A stretch of DNA of 64,000 nucleotides from Paludibacteraceae bacterium (GCA_016297215.1 JAEDGZ010000008.1:8609-72608); one strand, 5' to 3'; positions 18,538 to 27,508 are shown, counted from the first letter of the stretch. The notes: a model not told the origin generated them from the letters alone. Program-made: numbers and translations.

Positions 18538-19755
18538 TTACCCCATAGTAGGGGGCATCGGCGGCGTAGGTGGCGCAGGCGCGAACAGGCTTGCCAATTC
18601 GGGCAGTGTGCTTGCTGCTGCCCATTGGGGCATGCCCGCTTTCCATACGAGGGTAGCCGGCTGCAAGACACCCTGCTGCACTAATTGCTGCAAGACGGGC
18701 ATGTCGTAGGGACCCGCCTGCGCATTGTTGAGATAGACATACACCTGCAGCGCCTGCGGCATCGGCGGCGGGGTGGGGGCATTCATCTGCCCGCCCATGG
18801 TGTTGCCGGCAATGTTGCCCATCGCATTGCCCATCATGCCGCCCATGCCGAAACCCATACCGAGTCCCATGCCGGCGCCCATCATCGTACCGCCAACGCC
18901 CTGATTGCCTGCGGCGGTCTCCATCACGTCAAACTGACGCTCCTGCTGGTAACTATACCCCTCTACGCTACGAGCAGCCGCCTTCGCCTGCGAGGCAATC
19001 ACCATCTGATAGTTCGGGTCATCCTCACGAGGATTGATGGCCTCGATATCAAACTGCGTCAGTTCGATGCCGTACTCCTCGAAGTACTCGTTCATGCTCT
19101 TCTTGGCAAACTGCGCGATGTCGAAGAGGTAGTTGTTTATCTCCGTGATGCTGACGCGCTGACGGCTGAAATACTGGCTCAGCGTGGAGGTGATACGCTG
19201 CGACACCACCGAGCGGAATTGGTCAGTGAACTCCGTGAGATAGAGGTCGTGCTCCGTACCGACAAACTCGCGGATGAAAGCGATGGCATTGGTGATGCGA
19301 AACTCGTAGGTGCCGTATGCGCCTACGCCGATGGTGATGCCCTGCGGCGTGTTCGCCATGGTGTAATCGCGAATGGTCAGCCCTGTGCCCCAACCCGCGT
19401 CATCGCCGGCAAGACGCTGGCGGGTGGTGCTTACCACGAAGAGTGTAGTCTTGAAGGCGCTGTCGCCGCCGTAGGGCAGGTTCACCAAACGCTGCAAAAA
19501 AGGCAGGTTGTTAGTAGAGAGGGTATGCCCGCCGGGCAGGAAGAGGTCGGAGTACATCCCCTCCGACAAGAAGACCATCTGCTGCCCTTCCTGAACGGTT
19601 ACTTTAGCGTGTGTAGAGAGGTTGTCGTAGGGGTAACGATGCACCAAGCATCCTTTCTCCAAGTTGACAAACACGTTATCCACGATGCCCCTGCGGGCAT
19701 CGCCTTGACCATCGTAGGTCTGACCGTCGGTGCGGCTTTTTGTGAAGAATCCCAT
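18538..19755 (-). CDS. SPFH-domain (YdjI/virion core-like) protein with GYF_2 domain
   Basis: The 405-aa protein has an SPFH fold of the YdjI type over residues about 25-245 (GQQMVFLSEGMYSDLFLPGG; YGTYEFRITNAIAFIREFVG; YFEEYGIELTQFDIEAINP), a coiled stretch, a Gly/Met-rich linker (GMGLGMGFGMGGMMGN, about 298-325), and a C-terminal GYF_2 domain (QAGPYDMPVLQQLVQQG, then WKAGMPQWA). SPFH proteins form membrane-associated scaffolds, and the GYF_2 domain usually binds peptides at the membrane. It is the first gene of the four-gene cluster and lies behind a promoter at 20034-20067 with a leader of about 270 bases. A role in envelope homeostasis is inferred from Bacillus ydjI. Confidence 0.8.
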   Translation of the reverse strand: MGFFTKSRTDGQTYDGQGDARRGIVDNVFVNLEKGCLVHRYPYDNLSTHAKVTVQEGQQMVFLSEGMYSDLFLPGGHTLSTNNLPFLQRLVNLPYGGDSAFKTTLFVVSTTRQRLAGDDAGWGTGLTIRDYTMANTPQGITIGVGAYGTYEFRITNAIAFIREFVGTEHDLYLTEFTDQFRSVVSQRITSTLSQYFSRQRVSITEINNYLFDIAQFAKKSMNEYFEEYGIELTQFDIEAINPREDDPNYQMVIASQAKAAARSVEGYSYQQERQFDVMETAAGNQGVGGTMMGAGMGLGMGFGMGGMMGNAMGNIAGNTMGGQMNAPTPPPMPQALQVYVYLNNAQAGPYDMPVLQQLVQQGVLQPATLVWKAGMPQWAAASTLPELASLFAPAPPTPPMPPTMG

Positions 19756-19787
19756 AGTATTACATTTTGCGTTAATTCTTATCCACT

Positions 19788-20030
19788 CTAAACTCTAAAC
19801 ACTCCACTCTAAACTCTAACCCCCACAAAACAAATAGAGCCTGAACACAACTTTGTTTTAATGCTCGGGAAGGCTCCGGTAAGTGCCTGAGAAACAATAA
19901 AAGCAAAGCGGGTTCATGCCCTACGATGCGCTCAACCGTCGTTTTTTCTCTTATAAGTAAATTTACCGGATTCACCCGAGAAAAACGGACAGTTTGCTGT
20001 TGTAAAATGTGAGTTCTATCCTTATAGAAC
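19788..20030 (-). ncRNA. Candidate structured leader or small RNA upstream of the SPFH cluster
   Basis: The minus-strand transcript from the promoter at 20034-20067 would begin with a palindrome GTTCTAT-N4-ATAGAAC (20013-20030). Further on it has a TTTTTCTC/GAGAAAAA stem and GAGCC/GGCTC and GGCTC-type pairings near 19840-19890. No known riboswitch or housekeeping RNA motif was recognised. The end near the SPFH start has CTCTAAACTCTAAAC repeats (19788-19820). It may be only a structured 5' leader. Confidence 0.35.
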
Positions 20031-20033
20031 GCC

Positions 20034-20067
20034 GCAAAATTACAACATTTTTTCCACATACGCAAAT
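20034..20067 (-). promoter_or_regulatory. Promoter of the SPFH cluster with a palindrome at the start site
   Basis: On the minus strand TTTGCG then about 20 bases then TAATTTTGC (20034-20042). The perfect inverted repeat GTTCTAT/ATAGAAC (20013-20030) covers the expected start of transcription and could be an operator or a 5' hairpin. Confidence 0.65.
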
Positions 20068-20239
20068 GTTTTACCATTTTTCTGTGAAAAAGCGCCATTC
20101 CCCGTAGGTCTGCATGGTACACCGCTTTGCTCAGTGTTTCATCAATTCCGCTGCAAAAGTACGGCTTTTGCAGCATATTTCATATAGACAAATCTTGATT
20201 TTTTCGCTTTGTAGTGCATTATTGTATCATATACACTAC

Positions 20240-20275
20240 AAAAAAGACCTGTCTCGTATGGAAACAAGATAGGTC
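20240..20275 (-). terminator. Rho-independent terminator behind the acyl-CoA synthetase remnant
   Basis: On the minus strand GACCTATCT ... AGACAGGTC is followed by six Ts. Arms are at 20267-20275 and 20246-20254. Confidence 0.75.
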
Positions 20276-20317
20276 AAAAAGTATTTATAGACTTATTAAA
20301 AGCGACTCACACTACAT

Positions 20318-21045
20318 TTATTGATACATAAATCGTTTGATGCTCTTCTTCGGAGTCTTTGCGAATTCCTCGTTTTGTACTTCATAGCCACTTATTTGGC
20401 AGTAGTTAGGCAAGCGCTTATTCACGTTTGCCACCGCCAGCGCCACGAGGTCGCGCAACGCCATCGGGTCCACACCATCGGTGTTGGGGTAGATGAGCGC
20501 TATCAGTTTATTGTCGCGGCTGACAATGAGCGACTCCTCCACGATGTCTTCTGCATTCAGTATTGCCTCTATCTCTTCGGGGTAGTTCTGTCTGTTCGGG
20601 CTGAGAATCAGTGTCTTGCAGCGTCCGCGCAGGTAGATAAACCCGTCTTCGTTCAGCACACTCATATCGCCCGTGCGCATCCATCCGTCATCGGTGAACG
20701 CCGCGCGGGTAGCTTCTTCGTTCTTGTAGTAGCCCATCATCACGTTGTCGCCGCGCAGCAGTATCTCGCCCGGGATGTTCGCAGGGTCAGCAGAGTCAAT
20801 ACGTATCTCCATACGATCCACCAGCCGACCGCAACTGCGTGCGCGGAACTCCTGCCGGGCGCTACGCCCAGCCGCTCAAACAGCAACCCAAGCCGCGCCA
20901 TCAAGGTCGCCGCCTCGCCGAAAGAGTAGTGTACGTCTTTGTGGAAATCACTGAATGCCGGCTCCTTCCAGTTGTCTCGAACCGACTGATTGATATACGA
21001 GAACATGTGTCGCGTAGGATTCATGATACGATAAGTATTCTCCAT
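20318..21045 (-). pseudogene. AMP-binding acyl-CoA synthetase with a large internal deletion
   Basis: The 5' part (21045 to about 20860) reads MENTYRIMNPTRHMFSYI... to ERLGVAPG, the start of an AMP-dependent long-chain acyl-CoA synthetase. The 3' part (about 20860 to 20318) resumes in another frame with EFRARSCGRLVDRMEIRIDS and runs through the A8-type motif DGWMRTGDMSVLNEDGFIYL to the C-terminal lysine region (KTPKKSIKRFMYQ). Intact enzymes are about 550 aa. Here roughly 300 central residues, including the AMP-binding P-loop (SGTTG-type) motif, are missing, and the junction shifts the frame. The promoter (21114-21146) and terminator are still present. A collapsed assembly is the alternative explanation. 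Confidence 0.85.
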
Positions 21046-21113
21046 GATGGTAAAAAAGTATCAATAGGTAAGTTCTATATTACAAACAAAGAAGTATCTT
21101 TGCCTAAAAACGC

Positions 21114-21146
21114 GCAAAGATACTACTTTTCGACCAACAAACCAAA
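21114..21146 (-). promoter_or_regulatory. Promoter of the acyl-CoA synthetase remnant
   Basis: Minus strand TTTG (21143-21146), 20 bases, TATCTTTGC (21114-21122). Confidence 0.65.
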
Positions 21147-21286
21147 CAAAGGCTGTGCCTGTCGTGAAAATTATAGAAAAGGAACAGAGAAACCCAAAAA
21201 TGGATAATGATTGATAGACTTATACTCCAAAATTGTCTATTTGGGTAAAATACTATACAACAAATTAAGTTTATTGAATCATGGTA

Positions 21287-22243
21287 TTATAAACTTCCCA
21301 ATAGAGACTGCACAAACTCTTGGCGGTTGAACGGCTGCAAATCAGTCATCTGCTCACCTAAGCCAATATAGCGTACCGGTATCTTGAATTGGTCAGATAT
21401 ACCTATCACAACACCTCCTTTGGCTGTTCCATCCAACTTCGTAATAGCCAGTGAACTGACTTGCGTAGCCGCTGTGAACTGCCGCGCCTGCTCAAACGCA
21501 TTCTGCCCCGTGCTGCCGTCCAGCACCAGCATCACATCATGCGGCGCCTCGGGCACCACCTTCCGCATCACGTTCTTTATCTTCGTCAACTCGTTCATCA
21601 GGTTGACCTTGTTGTGCAGACGCCCGGCAGTGTCTATCAGCACTACGTCGGCATCGTTCGCTTTCGCACTTGCCAGCGTATCGTATGCCACGGACGCGGG
21701 GTCGGAGCCTTGTTGTTGCTTCACTACCGGCACGCCCACGCGCTCGCCCCATATACACAACTGCTCCACTGCTGCTGCACGGAACGTATCCGCAGCACCT
21801 AAATAGACCTTTTTGCCGGCTTTCTTATACTGATATGCTAATTTTCCAATAGTTGTTGTTTTGCCTACGCCGTTCACACCCACTACCATTATCACATAGG
21901 GCTTGGCAGGTAGCGGAGCATCAAAGTCCAATATATCTGCTGTGTCGTTCTCCGCAAGCAGCGAAGCCGTTTCCTCTACAAGGATATCGTTTAACTCGCT
22001 TGTACCCAAATACTTATCCCGTTTTACGCGCTCTTGTATCCTCTCGATGATTCGCAGCGTAGTTTCTACACCCACGTCTGATGTGATAAGGGCTTCTTCC
22101 AAATTGTCCAGCACATCATCATCCACTGTGCTTTTGCCCACAATGGCGCGACCAATCTTTCCCAATACCGACTCCTTGCTTTTCTCAAGACCTTTGTTGA
22201 GAGTCTCCTTCTTGTCCTTACCGAATAAACCAAAGAATGCCAT
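21287..22243 (-). CDS. ftsY: Signal recognition particle receptor FtsY
   Basis: The 318-aa GTPase docks SRP-ribosome complexes at the inner membrane. The N domain is at residues about 1-95. The G domain has the P-loop VGVNGVGKTTTIGKLA (about 120-135), DTFRAAAVEQL, DTAGRLHNK and TKLDGTAKGG, all standard for SRP GTPases. The acidic A domain of E. coli FtsY is missing, as usual in Bacteroidota. It has its own promoter at 22272-22304 and an adequate gap on both sides, so it is probably monocistronic. Confidence 0.96.
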   Translation of the reverse strand: MAFFGLFGKDKKETLNKGLEKSKESVLGKIGRAIVGKSTVDDDVLDNLEEALITSDVGVETTLRIIERIQERVKRDKYLGTSELNDILVEETASLLAENDTADILDFDAPLPAKPYVIMVVGVNGVGKTTTIGKLAYQYKKAGKKVYLGAADTFRAAAVEQLCIWGERVGVPVVKQQQGSDPASVAYDTLASAKANDADVVLIDTAGRLHNKVNLMNELTKIKNVMRKVVPEAPHDVMLVLDGSTGQNAFEQARQFTAATQVSSLAITKLDGTAKGGVVIGISDQFKIPVRYIGLGEQMTDLQPFNRQEFVQSLLGSL

Positions 22244-22271
22244 AAGCTCACTTATTTTATTGAAAAACAGT

Positions 22272-22304
22272 GCAAAGATACTGCTTATTTTTCATATTTG
22301 CAAA
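22272..22304 (-). promoter_or_regulatory. Promoter of ftsY
   Basis: Minus strand TTTG (22301-22304), 20 bases, TATCTTTGC (22272-22280). The leader is about 25 bases. Confidence 0.75.
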
Positions 22305-22313
22305 CAAATAAAT

Positions 22314-23030
22314 CTATTTTAAGTATTTTTCAAGTTGTATATTTTTCAGTTGAGTACTGTCATCGTGGAGTAAAAGAGCGTTTTGCAGGGCTTCCTGCAA
22401 TGGATTTGTGTCGTAAAGGAGGTAAAAACGGAGGGCGGAGGAGGAGGGGTAGTGGGCGAAGAAAGGCGAGTCGGAGAGATACCAACAGAGACGCTCTATG
22501 GCGAAATGCGCGAAGGCGGCGCGATGGAAACGCAATACATGCGCTACTTGCTTAGGCACCACCTTGACGCCTATCCTGCCGTCCTTGAAATACGCCACGC
22601 AGACCACCCGCGTCTTACGTTCCCCCTGCGCCTGCTTTGCCTGCTCGGGCGTGAGGCGATGCGAGATACGGATATGCCTGCCTGCGGCATTCATACGCGC
22701 CATCTCGGCGCGAAACAGGCGACCATGAGCAGAACTGTCCTGCCATTGGTTCACCGCGATATAATAATGAATCATCTCGTGGAGAATCGTGTCCTCCACT
22801 ACCTCCTCGGGCAATTCGATGCGCGTGTTGATACGGAGAACGAAATCGGAATAATGCCACTTGCGGCTGAGCAGACGGCGCTCCTTGCGGTAGCAGACCT
22901 TACCGAGGAAAGTCTTTGCATTACTCAGTTTGATGGGGATAGGCGGCAACTGATTGCCGAAATACTGACGATTGAAGTCGTCGAACTTCTGTTGGATATA
23001 CGGGATGGTAATGGCTGGATGGGAAGACAT
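22314..23030 (-). CDS. SprT-like zinc metalloprotease domain protein
   Basis: The 238-aa protein carries the SprT-like domain in its first 170 residues, with the zinc-binding HEMIHYYI motif (about residues 84-91) and a further His in SSAHGRLFRAEM. SprT/Spartan-type proteases are linked to DNA-protein crosslink repair, but bacterial members are poorly studied. The C-terminal 70 residues are of unknown role. The C-terminal Cys zinc ribbon of longer SprT proteins is not obvious. Its promoter is divergent from that of lysS. Confidence 0.85.
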   Translation of the reverse strand: MSSHPAITIPYIQQKFDDFNRQYFGNQLPPIPIKLSNAKTFLGKVCYRKERRLLSRKWHYSDFVLRINTRIELPEEVVEDTILHEMIHYYIAVNQWQDSSAHGRLFRAEMARMNAAGRHIRISHRLTPEQAKQAQGERKTRVVCVAYFKDGRIGVKVVPKQVAHVLRFHRAAFAHFAIERLCWYLSDSPFFAHYPSSSALRFYLLYDTNPLQEALQNALLLHDDSTQLKNIQLEKYLK

Positions 23031-23057
23031 GGGGAATTTTTAATTTTTAATTTGGTG

Positions 23058-23127
23058 GCAAAAGTACTCAAAATTAAGCAGATACGCAAAATAAATTTGC
23101 ATATATCGGAAAAAAGTTGTAATTTTG
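23058..23127. promoter_or_regulatory. Back-to-back divergent promoters for the sprT-like gene and lysS
   Basis: Minus strand: TTTG (23087-23090), 20 bases, TACTTTTGC (23058-23066). Plus strand: TTTG (23096-23099), 20 bases, TAATTTTG (23120-23127). The two -33 boxes are only five bases apart, so polymerases may compete. Confidence 0.75.
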
Positions 23128-23163
23128 CGCGATTTTTAGCGAAAAGAACCAAGAGCAAGAAGC

Positions 23164-23209
23164 CAAGAGCATTGGTGCTCATAATTTATAATTCATAATT
23201 CATAATTCA
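23164..23209. repeat. Heptamer-armed element (family H, copy 3), short
   Basis: GAGCATTGGTGCTC followed by ATTCATA heptamers. It fills the last bases of the lysS leader, directly before its start codon. Confidence 0.65.
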
Positions 23210-23212
23210 CCG

Positions 23213-24757
23213 ATGGCATTAAGCGAGCAAGAACAAGTGCGCAGGCAGAGCCTGCAGACAATGCGAGATATGGGTATCAACCCCTATCCGGCAGAGGAGT
23301 ACGTGGTAACAGGCTATTCTACGGATATAAAAGCCGCCTTCCAAGACGATGACGAGACGGCGCAGTGGCACACCGGTACGCCCGTGCGTATCGCGGGACG
23401 ACTGATGTCGCGCCGTATCATGGGCAAGGCATCGTTCATTGAGTTGCAAGACTCGAAAGGGCGCATACAGGTCTATGTCAGCCGCGATGATATCCAAGCG
23501 CCCGTGCCCGAAGGCGAGCAGCCGACCACCGTGGAGCAGCAGATGTACAACGTGGTCTTCAAGAAACTGCTCGACATAGGCGACTTCATCGGTATCGAAG
23601 GCTTTGTCTTCCGCACCCAGATGGGCGAGATATCCGTTCATGCCAAGCAACTGACCGTGCTCGCCAAGAGCCTGCGCCCGCTGCCTATCGTGAAGTACAA
23701 AGACGGCGTGGCATACGACGGCTTCAACGACCCCGAGCAGCGTTACCGCCAGCGCTATGTGGACCTCGTGGTCAACGAGGGCGTGAAGAGCGTCTTCCTC
23801 AAGCGTGCCACCATCATACGCACCATGCGACAAGTGTTCGACGAGGCGGGCTACACCGAGGTGGAGACACCTATCCTACAACAGATTGCCGGCGGCGCAT
23901 CCGCGCGTCCCTTCATCACCCACCACAACGCGCTCGACGTGGATATGTACCTGCGTATTGCCACCGAGTTGTACCTCAAGCGTCTTATCGTAGGCGGCTT
24001 CGAGGGCGTGTATGAGATAGGTCGCAACTTCCGCAACGAGGGCATGGACCGCAGCCATAACCCCGAGTTCACCTGCATGGAACTCTATGTCTCCTACAAA
24101 GACTACAACTGGATGATGACCTTCACCGAGCAACTGCTGGAGCGTATCGCCATCGCCGTGAACGGCACCACGAAGGTGCAGATAGGCGACCACGAGGTGG
24201 ACTTCAAGGCGCCCTACCGCCGACTGCCCATCCTCGATGCCATTAAGGAGAAGACGGGCTACGACCTGAGCACGATGAGCGAAGACGAGGTGCGCGAAGT
24301 GGCGAAGAAATACGGCGTGGAGGACACCGACAAGATGGGCAAGGGCAAACTCATCGACGAAATCTTCGGCGAGACCTGCGAAGGCACCTTCATACAGCCC
24401 ACTTTCATCACCGACTACCCCGTGGAGATGTCGCCGCTCACGAAGATGCACCGCTCCAAAGCCGGACTCACCGAGCGCTTCGAGCTGATGGTCAACGGCA
24501 AGGAGGTAGCCAACGCCTACTCCGAGCTCAACGACCCCATCGACCAGTACGAGCGCTTCGTAGAGCAGATGAAACTCGCCGACAAAGGCGACGACGAGGC
24601 GATGGTTATCGACCACGACTTCGTCCGCGCACTGGAGTACGGCATGCCGCCCACCTCGGGCATCGGCATAGGCATCGACCGCCTCGCTATCTTCCTCACC
24701 GGTCAGCCCACCATCCAAGAAGTCCTCCTCTTCCCAACCATGAAACCGGAAGCGTAG
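23213..24757 (+). CDS. lysS: Lysyl-tRNA synthetase, class II
   Basis: The 514-aa enzyme charges tRNA(Lys). The N-terminal OB-fold anticodon domain is at about 55-165. The class II core shows motif 2 (NFRNEGMDRSHNPEFTCMEL, near 270-290) and motif 3 (GIGIGIDRLAIFL, near 482-494). Length is standard for bacterial LysS, slightly shorter than some Bacteroides forms. The start codon sits right after a family H repeat, with no obvious ribosome-binding site, which is usual in this phylum. Confidence 0.97.
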   Translation: MALSEQEQVRRQSLQTMRDMGINPYPAEEYVVTGYSTDIKAAFQDDDETAQWHTGTPVRIAGRLMSRRIMGKASFIELQDSKGRIQVYVSRDDIQAPVPEGEQPTTVEQQMYNVVFKKLLDIGDFIGIEGFVFRTQMGEISVHAKQLTVLAKSLRPLPIVKYKDGVAYDGFNDPEQRYRQRYVDLVVNEGVKSVFLKRATIIRTMRQVFDEAGYTEVETPILQQIAGGASARPFITHHNALDVDMYLRIATELYLKRLIVGGFEGVYEIGRNFRNEGMDRSHNPEFTCMELYVSYKDYNWMMTFTEQLLERIAIAVNGTTKVQIGDHEVDFKAPYRRLPILDAIKEKTGYDLSTMSEDEVREVAKKYGVEDTDKMGKGKLIDEIFGETCEGTFIQPTFITDYPVEMSPLTKMHRSKAGLTERFELMVNGKEVANAYSELNDPIDQYERFVEQMKLADKGDDEAMVIDHDFVRALEYGMPPTSGIGIGIDRLAIFLTGQPTIQEVLLFPTMKPEA

Positions 24758-24888
24758 GAATTTTGAATTAATAATTAAGAATTAAGAGTGTGCATGCTAT
24801 GAAACTCAATTCCAATGCCCTCATAATTCTTAATTAAAAATAGCATGCGTCCTCTTAATTCCTAATTCCTAATTCCTAATTTCCTCAA
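24757..24888. repeat. Heptamer-armed element (family H, copy 4)
   Basis: AATTAAG-type units, a core with GTGTGCATGC, then GCATGCGTCCTC and three CCTAATT units on the right. It is a two-segment layout like copy 1. Confidence 0.7.
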
Positions 24889-24921
24889 GCCGTAGGCTAC
24901 CAGTCGTGCAGACGTGTGAAC

Positions 24922-24974
24922 AATAAGTGTCCGAAGGTTTAGCAGATATTGTTTAACTAAAAAAAGGACTTATT
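24922..24974 (+). promoter_or_regulatory. Possible start-site hairpin in the MFS leader
   Basis: AATAAGTGTCC (24922-24932) can pair, with a two-base bulge, with GGACTTATT (24966-24974), directly before the ATG at 24978. The AAGGAC that might serve as ribosome-binding site is inside the stem. Confidence 0.35.
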
Positions 24975-24977
24975 GTC

Positions 24978-26081
24978 ATGACACACTCTTCCCAGTGCCA
25001 ACCTTCTCACAGGTGGCTTACGCTGACTATCCTCAGTATTTCTCTCTTGACCGTGATGGCGGGTGCTTCCGTAGCACCCGCCTTAGGTGCTGTGCGCGCC
25101 TATTTCGCCGACACGGAACCCATCCTCATCCAACTCATCGTCTCGATGCCGGCATTGTTCATCATCCTGACGAACCTCTTCTTCTCGCAACTCTGCCGAC
25201 TCATGCGCAGCCGCACCATCGCCCTGCTGGGGCTGGCGCTCTATGTCTGTGCGGGCAGCGGCGCGTTCTTCTGCACGCATATCGGCGTGCTGCTAGTGCT
25301 CCGTGCCTTGCTCGGCGTGGCGGTGGGTATGCTGCTGCCGCTCTCCACGGGGCTGCTGGCGTACTATTTCCCGCCCAAGCGCATGGCGCACCTCATGGGG
25401 CTCTCGGCGTTCATGAACCAGATGGGCGGCGTCATCGCCACCCTGCTGGCGGGGCTGCTCTGCACCATCTCGTGGAACTGCGCCTTCCTCGTCTATCTGG
25501 GCGGACTGGTGGCGATGGTGCTGGTGCTCCTCTTCTTGCCCAACGAGACGCTGCCGCAGCGACCGAAGCAACTATCCATGTGGGCAACGCTGCGTAAGTT
25601 CCACCCCTCCGTAGCGGGCATGCTCTTGCTCATGCTTATCTTCTTCATCTTCCCCACGCATTTTGCCATGACGGGGCTTTCCATGGGGCTTTCGCAGCAG
25701 ATGACGACGCTCCTCATGGTGGGACTTGACCTGATAGCCGCGCTCGCGGGGCTCGCCTTCGGCAGGCTGATGACGTGGCTGCCAAGGAGCATGAAGTACG
25801 TGGCCCCCGCGTGCCTGCTGGCGGGCATGGCGTGCTTGGCATTCGCAGACAACGTGGCGGCACTCGTAGCGGGCTGCGTGCTGATAGGTATCGCCACGGG
25901 CTTGGGCGTGCCCTACCTGAACACCATCGCGAGTATCAAGGGCGGCAAAGAGTCCACCACCACGGTCATGCCCTTGCTCGCAGCCGCACTCAACGGCGGG
26001 CAATTCCTCTCCCCACTGGTGGAACGCCATGCGCCAACCTCTTCTTCGGGGCAGACGACCCGCAGGGTGCCTATAAGGTAG
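24978..26081 (+). CDS. MFS transporter, C-terminus frameshifted
   Basis: The hydrophobic 12-span-type carrier of the major facilitator superfamily shows LPLSTGLLAYYFPPKRMAHLMG between the early helices. Substrate unknown. The annotated frame ends after a foreign tail (ERHAPTSSSGQTTRRVPIR). The expected last helix continues in the next frame, where 26028-26161 reads CANLFFGADDPQGAYKVGIGIAVLY and stops at 26159-26161. A one-base change near 26015-26030 therefore truncates the last helix. It may be a real pseudogenising event, or a sequencing or assembly error. Confidence 0.8.
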   Translation: MTHSSQCQPSHRWLTLTILSISLLTVMAGASVAPALGAVRAYFADTEPILIQLIVSMPALFIILTNLFFSQLCRLMRSRTIALLGLALYVCAGSGAFFCTHIGVLLVLRALLGVAVGMLLPLSTGLLAYYFPPKRMAHLMGLSAFMNQMGGVIATLLAGLLCTISWNCAFLVYLGGLVAMVLVLLFLPNETLPQRPKQLSMWATLRKFHPSVAGMLLLMLIFFIFPTHFAMTGLSMGLSQQMTTLLMVGLDLIAALAGLAFGRLMTWLPRSMKYVAPACLLAGMACLAFADNVAALVAGCVLIGIATGLGVPYLNTIASIKGGKESTTTVMPLLAAALNGGQFLSPLVERHAPTSSSGQTTRRVPIR

Positions 26082-26170
26082 GCATAGGCATCGCCGTCCT
26101 CTATCACCTCCAAACCGCCACCACCCGCCACCGGCAGATGCTTCCGCCGAGGGAGAGGTGAGAATAAAAG

Positions 26171-26202
26171 AGACCGCTTAACCCATTAAGGTAAGCGGTC
26201 TC
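26171..26202. terminator. Bidirectional terminator between the MFS gene and oadB
   Basis: Arms AGACCGCTTA / TAAGCGGTCT, 10 bp. On the minus strand the stem is followed by CTTTTATTCT, so it mainly serves the oadB operon. Confidence 0.8.
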
Positions 26203-26224
26203 TCTGAAATAATGACTAACCTTC

Positions 26225-27403
26225 TTATCCAAGCATGGTAAGCAGTACGCCAGCGGCGACGGCAGAGCCGATGACACCGGCTACATTCGGACCCATGGCA
26301 TGCATGAGGAGGAAGTTGCTCGGGTCGGCTTTCTGACCTTCCGCTTGGCTCACGCGGGCTGCCATCGGCACGGCACTCACGCCGGCAGAACCAATCAGCG
26401 GGTTCATCTTCTCTTTGGTGAAGAGGTTCATCAACTTAACTAGCAGCACACCGCCTGCGCTACCCATACCAAAGGCGATGATACCCATGGCGAGGATAAG
26501 CAGTGTCTTCACATTCAGGAAAGTAGCACCTGTAGCCGTTGCGCCTACCGACAAACCGAGGAAGATAACTACGATGTTCATCAACTCGTTTTGCGCAGTC
26601 TTGCTCAAGCGGTCCACCACACCGCACTCCTTCATCAGGTTACCCAACATCAAGCAGCCAATCAGCGGTGCTGCGTCGGGCAATACCAATGCCACTACGG
26701 CGGTGATAATCACGGGGAAGACAATCTTCTCTGTCTTGCTCACCGAGCGGAGTTGCTTCATCTTGATTTTGCGCTCTTTCTCGGTGGTCAGTAGTCGCAT
26801 GATAGGCGGCTGAATAACGGGCACCAATGCCATGTACGAGTATGCCGCGATGGCGATGGGACCCAGCAAGTGCGGAGCCAGTTTTGAAGTAAGGAAGATA
26901 CTCGTAGGACCGTCAGCACCGCCGATGATACCGATAGAACCTGCCTCTGCAGGGGTGAAGAACGCCGATGCGCAGAGGAAAGTGATGAAGATACCAATCT
27001 GGGCAGCAGCGCCGAGAATGAGCGATTTCGGGTTGGCAATCAGCGGACCAAAGTCGGTCATCGCGCCCACGCCGATGAATATCAAGCAGGGATATACACC
27101 CGTCTTAACACCAATATAGAGCACATCCAGCAGACCTGCTTCTTTCAAGATAGCGCCGTAACTGTGGTATGCAGGGTCGTTTGCGTCGAGGAAACGTGTC
27201 CACAACTCCGGATGGTACATCTCTGCACCCGGGAGGTTGGTCAGCAACATTCCGAACGCAATAGGGAGCAAAAGCAGCGGTTCGTACTGCTTCTTAATCG
27301 CCAAGAAGAGGAGGAAGAACGATACAAACAGCATCACCAACTGACGCCAGTCCATATTCATAAATCCCATCTCTTGGAAGAACCGTAACAAATCTTCAAG
27401 CAT
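26225..27403 (-). CDS. oadB: Na+-translocating decarboxylase beta subunit
   Basis: The 392-aa inner-membrane protein has about 11 hydrophobic segments. [20 protein letters not shown] (about 168-187) and [16 protein letters not shown] (about 338-353) are the family signatures carrying Na+ site residues. It couples decarboxylation of carboxybiotin to export of Na+. Last gene of the operon mce-mmdA-oadG-biotin carrier-oadB, so the complex is methylmalonyl-CoA decarboxylase, not oxaloacetate decarboxylase. Confidence 0.95.
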   Translation of the reverse strand: MLEDLLRFFQEMGFMNMDWRQLVMLFVSFFLLFLAIKKQYEPLLLLPIAFGMLLTNLPGAEMYHPELWTRFLDANDPAYHSYGAILKEAGLLDVLYIGVKTGVYPCLIFIGVGAMTDFGPLIANPKSLILGAAAQIGIFITFLCASAFFTPAEAGSIGIIGGADGPTSIFLTSKLAPHLLGPIAIAAYSYMALVPVIQPPIMRLLTTEKERKIKMKQLRSVSKTEKIVFPVIITAVVALVLPDAAPLIGCLMLGNLMKECGVVDRLSKTAQNELMNIVVIFLGLSVGATATGATFLNVKTLLILAMGIIAFGMGSAGGVLLVKLMNLFTKEKMNPLIGSAGVSAVPMAARVSQAEGQKADPSNFLLMHAMGPNVAGVIGSAVAAGVLLTMLG

Positions 27404-27410
27404 AATGTGT

Positions 27411-27508
27411 GAAAATTATGAATTTTGAATTATGAATTTTGAGTTCTCATGCTCTGAAAATTGGCTGACGATGCGCTCATAATTCATAATTCTTAATTCT
27501 TAATTAAG
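27411..27508. repeat. Heptamer-armed element (family H, copy 5) inside the decarboxylase operon
   Basis: GAATTTTGAATTATGAATTT on the left, a core with CATGCTCTGAAAATTG and GATGCGCTC, and CATAATTCATAATTC on the right. It separates the biotin carrier and oadB genes within one operon. Confidence 0.75.

Noticed and set aside
19772..20176. Minus-strand open frame of 134 codons upstream of the SPFH gene
   Set aside because: It spans the promoter and the palindrome at the start site, so cannot be translated from that transcript as a whole. The composition is not protein-like.
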